Shown: positions 37,785 through 48,275 of the stretch, piece after piece
How positions within the stretch are numbered: position 1 is the stretch's first letter
Layout: each line of letters begins with the position of its first letter
Assembly: GCF_050948175.1 (NCBI RefSeq)
Contig: NC_135202.1
Span: 6,634,001-6,698,000, forward strand
Length of the DNA stretch: 64,000 bases
Source of the DNA: Xylocopa sonorina
Taxonomy: Eukaryota > Arthropoda > Insecta > Hymenoptera > Apidae
Direction: 5' to 3'
Notes under the pieces: model-generated
Told to the model about the DNA's origin: nothing
The model's database searches: none
What the model saw: only the letters and a program-made list of their open reading frames with translations
Position numbers and translations under genes: made by a program

Positions 37785-39131
37785 GTAAGTCGAGCCAATT
37801 TCAGTTTTACGTTTGCTCGCTCGCGACGATCCTCTGTTATTCTCGTCTGGTGTATTCGAATGAGACTCTATGAAAGTATCGCGTTTATCATCGCACGAAC
37901 CGATCGGAGCGTAGCGTTCGACGAGCCCTTCGGCCTTCGTATTGAAACGTAATGTCGCGCATTAATATCTGGGACATCGTCGAGCGAAACGTCGATTGGT
38001 ATAAATTGTCTGATTAGCATAGAATCGAGAGATGATGATCCCTCGGTGCTCGCGTTCGTAACGCTCGCGCCGCCAAACGCGTTCGACTTCGAGGGGTGGA
38101 ATATTAAGCAGCCGCATCGAACGTTTTACCATTCGTCCTCCTGCGAACGTTTTCATTTCTTCTTTTTTTTTTTTCTCTCTTTCCTCCTCGTTTTATTCCT
38201 TCATCTCTCTTTTTCCACCGCGGAGATTGATGCTTTGTGATTTGATGGATGGTTCGAGCCCGTCGAGAACGCGCCTGTCTGTCTCGTCGACTGTTTCTCC
38301 TTTTGCCCTTTAGAGTCGTTAAGTTACGTTTTGTGCACGCACGTGTGTCGCGCGCATTGTCGGACGATAGAACGGGAAAATGTCGACGTTAATTGCCTAT
38401 TTCTCTAGCCGAAGAACGAGAAGAATCTTGTGAAGAATCTGGAGATATCCTTCGTTACTTCGCAATTTTAATAAATACATAATCTCAATAAAATGCTGAA
38501 CAATACGATGCTTAAACGTAACGTTATGCGAAATTTCAGGAACCCAAGATCGAAACAGATCGATGCAGGTGGTCAGACTTTTAAGACGCGCTAATCACAT
38601 TCCATCCGGTACCAATAAGTGCCTCCATTATAAAACTCCTTTTACGTAACCCAACATCGTTGCAAACCACTTAATTAAGCGGCGTACTCGCGTCTCGTTA
38701 ACCAGCGCACGGTTGAACCCTGGGTCGTATCGTCTGTCGGTTCGTTTCCCTCTTTATTCGAGGATCGTTCTTGTCCAATCAACCCCGCGGGTACCGCACG
38801 GCGGCGGTTTCGCTGGTGGGTCGCGCGACAATCAACCATGGGCCCCCGTCACCTACCCGTAACGAGCGGTTATTTATCCTGGCTCGCGATCTACCGGACC
38901 ACCGCGACGAGAACTGGTTCCTTGGTGAATGAAGGGAAGACACCGCGAACGCGCACCGGTTCCCTGCGGCTATTCGACCGCGAAAACCGTAACCACCCCG
39001 CGTCTGATTGGGCCACGATAACCTGGTCACGGTACGAGATGCGCCGATTAGACGTGTATGGGATGGTTATTCGGGTGTTCGAGATTTGTTTGACAAAGAT
39101 TTCGGTTGTTGTTGACCGCACGGGGGTGTGG

Positions 39132-39146
39132 TTTTTTTTTTTTTTT
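39132..39146. repeat. Poly-T run
   Basis: Fifteen consecutive T residues. Confidence 0.9.
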
Positions 39147-41131
39147 AAAGAGACGTCTTTCTTCAGTACGACGCGATTTTTGTAGATTTATTTTGGTATC
39201 TTTTATCGAGGAATTGGAATTCGAAAGCGATTCTGTGTACAGAAATGGATCGAAGAGGAACGATAGAAATCGACGTTGGAGATTTAGCTTATTTGTTTGA
39301 TGGAGTCGGCGGATATTTTCTTGGAAATGGAACTCCTGCGAGGCATGTTCTGCGGTTTCTCTTAAATGTAGAATAATGAGAAAAGGGGGGATTGCGAACG
39401 GTTGTATGATTTTATGCGATCAGCTGCGAGAGAGAGAAAATGTTATTCGGTATAATAACGATGCTTCGAGTCGGTGGTTTAAAAAAATCTCCCATTACCG
39501 ATCCTTCTCGTAACGCATTCTCAATTCCTTCAATTTCCACTAACCCTTCCCTCGACTTAATTACCATCAATTGCACGCCGTAAAGTAATCGAGCACGCTC
39601 CCAAGCCTACTCTAACCCCCCTCCCATTGAATTTCAAATCAGTCCTCCGTGCCCGGGAGTCTGCCAATTAAACAGAAGCGAGACATAAAGAAAAACTGAA
39701 AATAAAAGAAAACAGAAGAAACCACTCCATAAGTAAAATCAACATTAAGAAGGAGGAAAAAAGAAGTAGGAACGGCACAAAACGAACGAGGCAGCAAGAA
39801 GGCAGAAAGCGAGGGGGAAGAGAAAAATAGAGGCGAACCAGATGGTATCGGGCACGAAGCAATTATTCTAGAAGAGTCAGGTGCAGTTACGGCCCCGCTG
39901 AAGGGAGTTGAACCGTGCAATCGGTTTTGATCAAACACAGGCCTGCCACAATGTAATCGCGAAAAGGGCAGTCCGTGTACCGCTGATAAATCGACCGGTT
40001 TCCCTCCGTACCGAGAGGTTTTGGCACCGCACGCAAGCTCGCGCGCGATCTTATCAATGGAAGCTGCGCCACGGGACACGTTACGAGTACGCCACGACGA
40101 GAACAAGGAGACCGGTTGATCCTAATCAGCGGGAACGTTATCTGGATTTGCTCAGCTCGAATTATCGCCGCGTTTCTCACTGACATCGCTCTTTACCTTA
40201 AACGCGATCGCCAAGGGCTAGAACGATCGCTTAATTACCGACCGAGCATGTTGCTCGTGTAGACTGGTACCAATGATGTTCTCCAATCAGATTTATGTAC
40301 TCTGCGCGCGGTGCTTCGTGTAGGTCTCGATTAATTAGCAGTGTTTTTATTGAACGTATATATGGTACATCTGCTTGTATCATCTGTTGCAATTCTATCG
40401 ATGCATTTAAAAATGTTGGGTTAACGAACAGACTCAATTCGTGGCGAAGAATCGTTATGAGCTCTAGATCATTAATTACCAGTAGAGCACTACTTACTCA
40501 AGTATCAATCCGTAGCGAACATCTTGCGCGTAGAAAATATGATATTCCGTAAAAAAATATTCTAAGGCTGAAGATCACGAGTCTTCTAGCTCGCAGTATT
40601 AATAACCCGTATTAAAACACCCCACGAGCTCATGCTACGTCCGGAAAATGATTGCATCGATCATCTTGATATCGTCATTTGCTATTCATACGATTTCTAT
40701 AGGGTAGCTATAATTCGGCAAAAAGAGGCTCGAGACGGAGGAGAACGGAATTCTATTCCAGGTACCGCGACCTCCCCAGGGTTAATCAACCACGGTGGCT
40801 TTAATCACGCGTGGCCTTAATCGCGTATCGATTCTAATGGCCGTACTGATTATTAAATCCGCGTGGAAATTCCCTTTCGCTGATCCATCACGAGGCCCTC
40901 AGTGGCCTGGCCACTCCTGGCTTCTTTTCCCGACTTTGATTGATACGTTCACGTAAACGGCAGCCGGAAACTCGCTGCCCGATCGGGTATCGCGCTAATT
41001 AACGGAAAAAAAGCCGGGCACCGAGGCGGCCACGATCGCGACGCGATAATACATCATATTGAAGGTTAATTATCGCGTGGTATCGCTGTCTCTCTCTCTT
41101 AACCACCCCTGTCGCTCTCCCTCCCCCTCCT

Positions 41132-41142
41132 CCCCCCCCCCC
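41132..41142. repeat. Poly-C run
   Basis: Eleven consecutive C residues within a C/T-rich stretch from about 41080. Confidence 0.9.
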
Positions 41143-41304
41143 ACGCTATCTTATTTTCTGGTCCGAGACGACGGTTATTATTTACGGATACGGTTATTAC
41201 TTTGGCCGCTATATTTCTTTCGATGGCGGATCGTTGCGCGAGTCGCGAGCGGCTGAACAACGCCACCCATCCGCACCCAACGCTGACGGAGACAAGGACA
41301 GGGG

Positions 41305-41701
41305 TATACAGGGTGTTCTGTCCGGTTAAACGGAATGGGCTCTAACTTCGAAAAGGGTCGAGGTCAGAGGCAAGTTTTATGGGGCGAAGTTAAATTGTTT
41401 TTCGGTGCTTCGTCGGAGGATTAACTGGTTCTCTTTGAACGGTAGCAGGGTTTCAGAAATCTCCAGGTTGATTTAGTTTTGTTTCCCCTCTGACGTTAAT
41501 CTTATACTGAGAGCGGCGTGATAATGGTTATTGTGCTTGTCTTTAAGGTTTCTTTGGATATTCGCGTTAGCGTCTAGGTGAATTGCTCTCCACAGGTTAG
41601 AAGAAATTAGCTCGAGAGATCCGATCTAAGCGAGATCGGAAAATTTCCTAGTACAGAGAAAGTTATGTCTTCATCTTCGTTGCGCGGGACACCCTGTATA
41701 A
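41305..41701. mobile_element. MITE-like non-autonomous element with TATACAGGGTGT terminal inverted repeats
   Basis: The left end TATACAGGGTGTTC (41305) is matched in inverted orientation by GGACACCCTGTATA ending at 41701, about 397 bp apart. There is no internal ORF. Ends of the form ACACCCTGTATA are, as I recall, a common repetitive motif in hymenopteran and other insect genomes, which fits a short non-autonomous element. I cannot define the target-site duplication confidently (TA at most) nor name the superfamily. Confidence 0.6.
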
Positions 41702-42232
41702 GGAGAGCCGTGGCCCGTTCCAGGGTGCACTGGGCGACATAAAAAGATCGGTAACATCGTTACGTTTCCCTGTTCTCCATTAGCATATCCGATTACGGGC
41801 AGCAATGCGCGCTTGGAACGAGATAATTAGAAAAGATTGCGCCGTGAGTCCGTTTTGCGGTGCGCAACACACCTCGACCGTGCACTCTTTCTCGCCTCGT
41901 GTCCCTCGATCTCGTTTTTTCACCCTCTCTTTGTCCGTCCTTCCACCCTTTTCTTCCTACATTTTTTTTCCTTTTTACCCCCGTTCGACTCCTTGCCCGC
42001 CCCTCGCTCTGTTCTTTCCTCCTCGTACGAGCGAGCGGAGAAGTGAATTATGATCGACGTACGTATCTGCGGCGACGAAAGGAAAACATTAGCTTGTCGT
42101 TTTTCATCGGACGGTTCGTACCCGCGTTTCGAACCGCCGGTAAGATTCAATTTACATCAGCCACGTGCACCAGTGGTTTCTTCTTTTATGATGGAGTACC
42201 TCGCGCGAGCTTCTTCCTTCGTTCTTCCTTTC

Positions 42233-42246
42233 TTTTTTTTTTTTTT
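42233..42246. repeat. Poly-T run
   Basis: Fourteen consecutive T residues at the end of a pyrimidine-rich tract. Confidence 0.9.
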
Positions 42247-43422
42247 CGCTGTTCGACTTGGTTAAGTCAGCGCGCCAAGTAAAATGGACTGGGTCAGGGG
42301 GTGTGAATTATGGACGAGGGAAGGTTGCGGTTCTTCTGTTCGATTTTTAGCGAGGAACAATGAGATTTTCGAGTCTCCTCGTGCGTGCGACGTTCGTTTG
42401 GAAAGACGAAGAAAGATGTTGAATTTTTATTTGAAAGATAATCAATTTAGGGGTGGTTCGGTATGCGTAGTCGTCTAGACAGAAAAATTGTCTTCCTCTA
42501 TTTATTATATGGCGACGATTTTCGATATTAGTGGCCACGTTTCTCATGTAAAAGGATCGTCACTAAGAATATTAAGATTTTTTAAAATTCACCTTCACCC
42601 GTATGGTCACCATCAACGGCTGCTGAAATGAACGATCACTGCGGTTAAAGAGATTGGTCGACGACCGTTTAAGGAATCGCGATAATAGACGGTTTTACGA
42701 CGGGGACAACGCATTCCTCGTTATCCACGGATTGTTCTTTAAAATGACGAAACAGGTTGCATTAATCATCATTAAAGGCCGGTGGGACCGATGTAAGTAG
42801 CTGCCACGAAATAATGAGACCGTTCTACGCCGGGGATCGTGGCCCCTTAATCTCGATTGGCATCGAATAACACGCCGCGGCTACCAGACATATTTTCTTC
42901 TGCTTTCTTGCCCGCTCTTTCGCTCTCCCTCTCGTCCATTCCCTCTCGTTTTATTTATTTACTTTTTTCGGTTATTCTCGTTTCCTAAACGAGGCTCGTT
43001 CCTGTCCACGAGCTGGCGCGAGATTTTATCAGCGGAACGACGAATACCGTGGAAAAGGGACCCTTCTGGGAGGTATCCGTTGAGATCGATTGCCGATTTC
43101 GTGCGATCCAGCATCGATAACAGCGTTAATCGATGATGCGGGCGACAAATTAGCTGCCGTTTACTTCTCGATGATCGATGGCCACTCCTCGATGGTTTAG
43201 CTTGGCTTAGGAGACGTTCGACTATCGTCTGCCACGCTATCTTTCGTTCCATCTTCGACTTTGGAACGTCGGATCGTTGTTTCGTCTAATTCCCCACTGC
43301 CAAAATTGATAATAAAATAGACGTAGTATTATACTCCGTGAAAATTGATGCGATTCGATTTCACGGTCACGGTTGTTCGCGTTGGTTCTAACTCGAGGCT
43401 GACGCGGCTGGTTTTCGTCTCT

Positions 43423-43443
43423 TTCTGACCACGTGAGTCAGAA
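43423..43443. promoter_or_regulatory. Near-palindrome centred on CACGTG
   Basis: TTCTGAC and GTCAGAA, perfect seven-base arms, flank a central CACGTGA. CACGTG is the canonical E-box of Myc/Max/USF/clock-type bHLH proteins, and the right half also reads TGAGTCA (AP-1 site). It could be a composite factor site. Confidence 0.45.
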
Positions 43444-44824
43444 CCAGGCGGAGAATCTTTTCAGGACGGTTGATACAGATCCTTTTGTTTTGCGCGCATG
43501 ATCCAGCACACGCATCGTCGTACAGTAATTGGCGGAATGAGCGCAACGAGGTCGAGTGATTGGCGAGGCTCTCCTCGGCGAGGCTCCTTCGAGCCTTCGG
43601 CTTCCATTACGATTCTGCTTCTTCTGCGAGTTTATCTTGGAACGATCTGTCGATCTGCGTAAACATTACATCGCCTCGCTGCAAATGCTTCGATCTAGCA
43701 ATTTTATCGAATAAGTTTCTTAAAGAAACAAATAAAAAGTATTTCACATTCGTAGCGATTTTTACAGCTACTTCCTCGAACGCTTAACGATACGGTTAGC
43801 GATACATCTGCTCGCGAATTTATCCTGTTTCCATCGTACTTTAATTGAAATCGCGAGGTGGAAGGATTCGCCTCGAGTTTCAATTCAATTATAGAAATTA
43901 ATCTCTACGTTTCCGCGAGTTGGCAGTGCGATAAAAAAATTAATATCTCCGATAGCGGAACTTGGAGTCCCGGTTGCCACGTTACTATAACAGGAAGCAG
44001 GTTAGAGGCAATTAGACCGCACGTGGCTGCGCATCCATGAAAGGGTCTAAATATGCAAAGGAGCGCACGTAATATTCGCGAAAGAATTCGAATTGAGGAG
44101 TACGTCGGATGATGAAGCGAGGTTGCGTAGCGAACTTCCATATCTAGAACGGCGCGCTTGTAAAACTACGGATTTGCATAAACATCCGCCTCCGATGGAA
44201 GCGGAGAGGGTTACGATCGAGAGGAAGAAACGTGCGAAGGGGCGAGGAGAAAAAAAGGACGACGAAGGGAGTAGCCACGAATCGAAGAGGGGGTTGCGTC
44301 GAGAAGTCATCGGGGCATCTCTTATTTGCGGTTTAACGCAGCTGTGGTTACCATTATTACGCAATCAGGCCATTAGGAGGCGGCATTATCGGTCCCCGCA
44401 AATAGCTTTATAAGGCGTTCCTCGTGGCCACCGACTATAAATAACGATGATTTATGGCCAAAGAAAATTGTTGGTCCGTCGCTCGTCTGGCTTCCCCTCT
44501 TCGCGTGTAAACGCATTCTCTGATTCGCGAGTCGATCAATCGGCTAACAGCGGGACAGAACTGTTCGTCTGGTCGAAGTCGACTAGGAAGTCGATTAATC
44601 GCCGATTGATACGTAAATCTTGCACGCTCGAGTAAACGTGGATCGCGTATAATCGTCGATTCTTTGTCTCGCAAACGTAAACCAGGTTGCGCAACGGATT
44701 TAAAGGTTTGCCAGCGATTTATTGTTATCGCGCGCGTCGCGACGATTCTTTCAATTACGCCGGGGACAATTTGAATATTATCTGCGGGCTTTTTATACGT
44801 CGAGATGTATTGTAGAGGGTTTGT

Positions 44825-45169
44825 TTAAAAGCATTGAACGACGCAATCGGCGTGATTATGCGCGCGATCACTCGCGAGGCGTTTCTCTGTAAACGCGAGC
44901 AGTGATTCTGGATCTACTGAGTCAGTAGTATTGACCTCGCTGACACGAACCGTGGCCTGGCTGTCTAGCTGGAAACGGTTCAATCTACTGCCATGGCCTT
45001 TGCCGTACGCTTGTGCTACTGGTGCTAGTAGATCAAGTACCATTCTGCGTTCTCTAGCTAAAAATGGGATTAAAATATCCTGGAAAGAATAATGTGCAAG
45101 TATAAATGTAAGAAAAAGAAGACACGTGAAAAGAGATAGTGAACGTGTTCTTAAAATAATACAGAGCAA
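44825..45169 (-). other. Exon-like open frame, copy 1 of duplicated segment
   Basis: On the minus strand a strong acceptor (TTATTCTTTCCAG, AG at 45081-45080) is followed by a frame reading DILIPFLARERRMVLDLLAP and continuing through GKGHGSRLNRFQ to a stop at 44825. I do not recognise the protein. The frame is open on both sides of the acceptor. No convincing donor follows, so it would have to be a terminal exon. It may be fortuitous: the flanking non-coding part of the duplication is as conserved as the frame. Confidence 0.2.
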
Positions 45170-45541
45170 GAATGGATAAATTTTGTTAAAAAGTGTTCAT
45201 CGCCTTGATGAAGGGAAAGTATCAAGGTACTATGTAACGAGCACCAGGTCTCGCTTTTACTCGACTTCCACGGTACACAGTAAAGATTGTACGCTTGTGC
45301 TACTGACGCTAGTAGATCGAGTACCATTTTGCGTTCCCTAGCTAAAAGTGGGACTAAAATATCCTGGAAAGAATAATGTGTAAGTATAAATGTAAGAAAA
45401 AGAAGACACGTTAAAATAGTACAGAGCAAGAATGGATAAATTCTGTTAAAAAGTGTTCATCGCCAAGAGAAAGTATCAAGGTACCATTTAACGAGCACCA
45501 GGTCTCGCTTTTACTCGACTTCCACGGTACACAGTAAAGAT
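45005..45541. repeat. Tandem duplication, two copies (about 284 and 253 bp)
   Basis: Copy 1 begins at 45005 and copy 2 at 45289, both with GTACGCTTGTGCTACTG. The ends share ACGGTACACAGTAAAGAT. Copy 2 lacks about 20 bases (AAGAGATAGTGAACGTGTTC) and a shorter piece relative to copy 1. Identity is roughly 90% or better. Each copy carries the same minus-strand acceptor and 25-codon frame (copy 2 exon start 45363). Confidence 0.92.
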
Positions 45542-46357
45542 CGTTTCCACACGTTCTATCCGTACCGCGAGCGCGTACACATAGCACCCGAAAATACGCT
45601 CTGCTCTCTCGATGTACTTCGACGAGAACGATAATTCTTGTCCAAACAAATCCGTCGATCCTCCTAAAGGACCGCGCGAACTTAGCGTTTTCATATACAC
45701 GCGGCGCGCGTGTATACTCGTCTCGCCTCGAGGCCCCGTAAAACGTCCCTCGACGACGAACGAGCACGAAAGGGTTGAACGGAAGGAGGGATCGTTCACG
45801 GCTGCGGCACGCGACGCTCGTTCCTGTTCTTCTTTCTCTCTTCTTCTCTTTTCTTCCCTTCACTTTTTTTCTCTTCTCTGCTGGCGTTGAAAGCGGCGCG
45901 TGAAGAGGCCCACCTGGCGACGAAATGTAGCGAGATTCTCGCGTTCGGACGGGGTCTCTCTGCGAGCCGTTGTGTATTGATTCAGGGATGTTAGACGCGT
46001 TTGAGTGGTTCTTCGTTTACGTTCGATCGTTCGCGTGGACGTTTCGTAGTTCGCGCGAGTTAACGTTCAGCGTGTAACGAGAGATTATTTTGACGACCGT
46101 CTCGCAACGATAACAATGATAAAACATCCACTTTCGCGGTAACGGAGGTTCGCGAGCGATCTGAAGTTTGCAGGAAACTCTCTCTCTGGACGTATTAACG
46201 AGGCAGTTCCATAGATACGTTTAGAGAATCGTATAATGCTTGTTACGAAGCTATTTCTTGGGCGTATGTAAGATGTTTCACGGTTAAATCCAACCCCTTC
46301 CCGTGAGTTCTTTCGCGTTCAGCATCTACGGCTCGACACGATCCGCTTTGTCTCGCA

Positions 46358-46374
46358 CGCACGGCTGCCGTGCG
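46358..46374. repeat. GC-rich hairpin CGCACGG-CTG-CCGTGCG
   Basis: Seven-base perfect arms with a three-base loop, in a CpG-dense stretch. Too short for a miRNA precursor. Confidence 0.6.
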
Positions 46375-48221
46375 CAGCGAGCGCGGCAATTAGCGGATTC
46401 AGATTTGAACCGATAAATTAAACCGCGAGCTTTCGTGCCAGCGCGTCCACGCTCGCGTGAACGCTCGCGCGTGTACACGTGCAACTATACGCCCGGATAC
46501 CTGCGCGCTCGCGATGACGCTCTATCATGCGTAATAATAATCGCGCAACGATGCAACGCTCCCTTTGTTAACAATGAATTCCTCTACCGTTGTCCTTATT
46601 TAACTTGCTTCCTTAAGACTGTATCTCTTTCGTCGTCGAAACTTTTCTTACCACGTCACAGTGACCAAAGATAGCAGCTTTCATCCCTTTTTTTAGTCAA
46701 ATTTAAGACTGGTGCAAAATCGTGCAATATTTTTAGGTCCACGTGCGAACTTGACTCGAGTCTCAAATAAATAACAAACGTATGCTGTGAAATTGTTAAG
46801 CTGAAGCATTATTTTACTCAATCTTGAGGTTCATCGAATATATTCGTAGAGCATTAGGAGGACCAGCGAGAAAGTCGAAACGAAATAACTCCGTTGCGTC
46901 TGTACGGTGTTCGTCTCTTGTTTTTGGCAGCGTGCGGATCACAATGACGTCAATTCGCCGATGGAATTACGAAAGAGGGTATATCGATCGCGTCTCGAGC
47001 CAGTTGGTGGATTTTTTTTATTCTCTGCTCGGTCGACTCCTCTGGATCGCGATAGCCGGGCGAATTCGCGGTCGATCCCGCGGGAAGATTGCCTATCCGT
47101 TATTAAAATCTGCTGGCCCGCCTCTACTCGCGACCATAAGCTCGTCGATGACGCAAACGGCTCGCGCCAAGGCTTCGCGCGGGGAGAATCTGCGCTGATT
47201 TCAGTCTGGTGCGTCGACTGAAGGCTTGATTCTGTCTGGCTTGGTACCATTGCCAAGTTCCCCCGTGTAATTTACGGTAATAAACATCCGCGCTGTCCGA
47301 ATCGCGGACAAAAGCAGCGTTTTTAACCAAATCCAACGATCACAGCGCACAAGTTAAATATCGCGCAACTTTGCGCGATACGCGCGCGTTTCCATCGTTA
47401 TTAATGTCCTCCGTGGCTCTCGCAAATTAATTAAATATTCGCGTCGCTGGTTTTACCGGACAGCCGATCGTTTCGTCCTCAGAAGGTTACAACGCGCACC
47501 TCGCTTTCGATATTTCGTACACCGCTGCTCGTTACATGCATTCTGCGCGTTTTCAATCCACCACAGACGCACAGACATCCGCAGTCTAGTCATCAGTGAT
47601 GTAATGATACGAGTTTCGAATCTCCTCGTACCAGACGAGGATTAATAGGACCATTAATTTTCTCACTTTCTAATGGCACTTTTACGTGGCTGTAAAAACG
47701 CGCCGCGCAAGAATCGATCGAGGAATCCAAAAAAATGTTCACCAAAGAACAGTTAAGATTTATCATCCAAAATCATCGCGTATTAAAAAAGTATGATTTC
47801 CAAGGTACCTTAGGCTTCATTTTGGGTTCACAAAGTGCGTTCATCCTTTACGAAATTATATTTGTACCATTCGATACTATTTTCCCTTAAAATATCATTG
47901 TTAAAAGTTAGAAAGCAGCTGAAAGTCGACGAGAGAGTCCTCGTAGCAACCAGACAGGAAGACAGCGTCGCTGCAGCCCCGCGCGCAAGCATAAACCGCC
48001 AATAAAACCCTCGGACATGCGCGAAGACAGATGACTTCTGATTTAACCGTTCCCGTCCGCGAAACGTTTTAATTCACCGACAAACGGCTGTCCGTCTTTT
48101 CAGTTGGCCGATTAATAGAGCCGTCCGCGTGAAAACGTCCGGCCGCCACCGAGCCTCCCCTTCCCTTGGTCCCGTGATTAATGGTCCCGATCGACGCTGA
48201 CAATCGCTCCTTTAAACTCAC

Positions 48222-48275
48222 CTGACCGTTTCTCGCCGCGTCATTCAGCCGTGCGTGCATCGCCGCGCGCGACAT
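48222..48275 (-). other. Possible minus-strand first coding exon with strong donor
   Basis: An ATG opens MSRAAMHARLNDAARNGQ, and the frame meets CGGTCAG|GTGAGTTT, a near-consensus donor (GT at 48221-48220), in phase 0. If joined to the FGFR acceptor at 16371 the resulting frame would not match the FGFR start codon, so it would be at most an alternative leader or a separate transcript. The peptide is not recognised. Confidence 0.2.

Larger units (their letters stand above)
37790..41300. other. Non-coding stretch
   Basis: Contains a pyrimidine-rich run near 38160-38220, a poly-T run at 39132-39146 and a C run at 41132-41142. No coding potential is recognised. Confidence 0.5.
41702..45004. other. 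Non-coding stretch
   Basis: Contains a C/T-rich tract at 41880-42010, a poly-T run at 42233-42246, a near-palindrome around an E-box at 43423-43443 and a doubled GGCGAGGCTC at 43562/43577. No gene is supported. Confidence 0.5.

Noticed and set aside
38251..38261. tRNA B-box-like GGTTCGAGCCC
   Set aside because: No A box 30-60 bases upstream and no acceptor stem.
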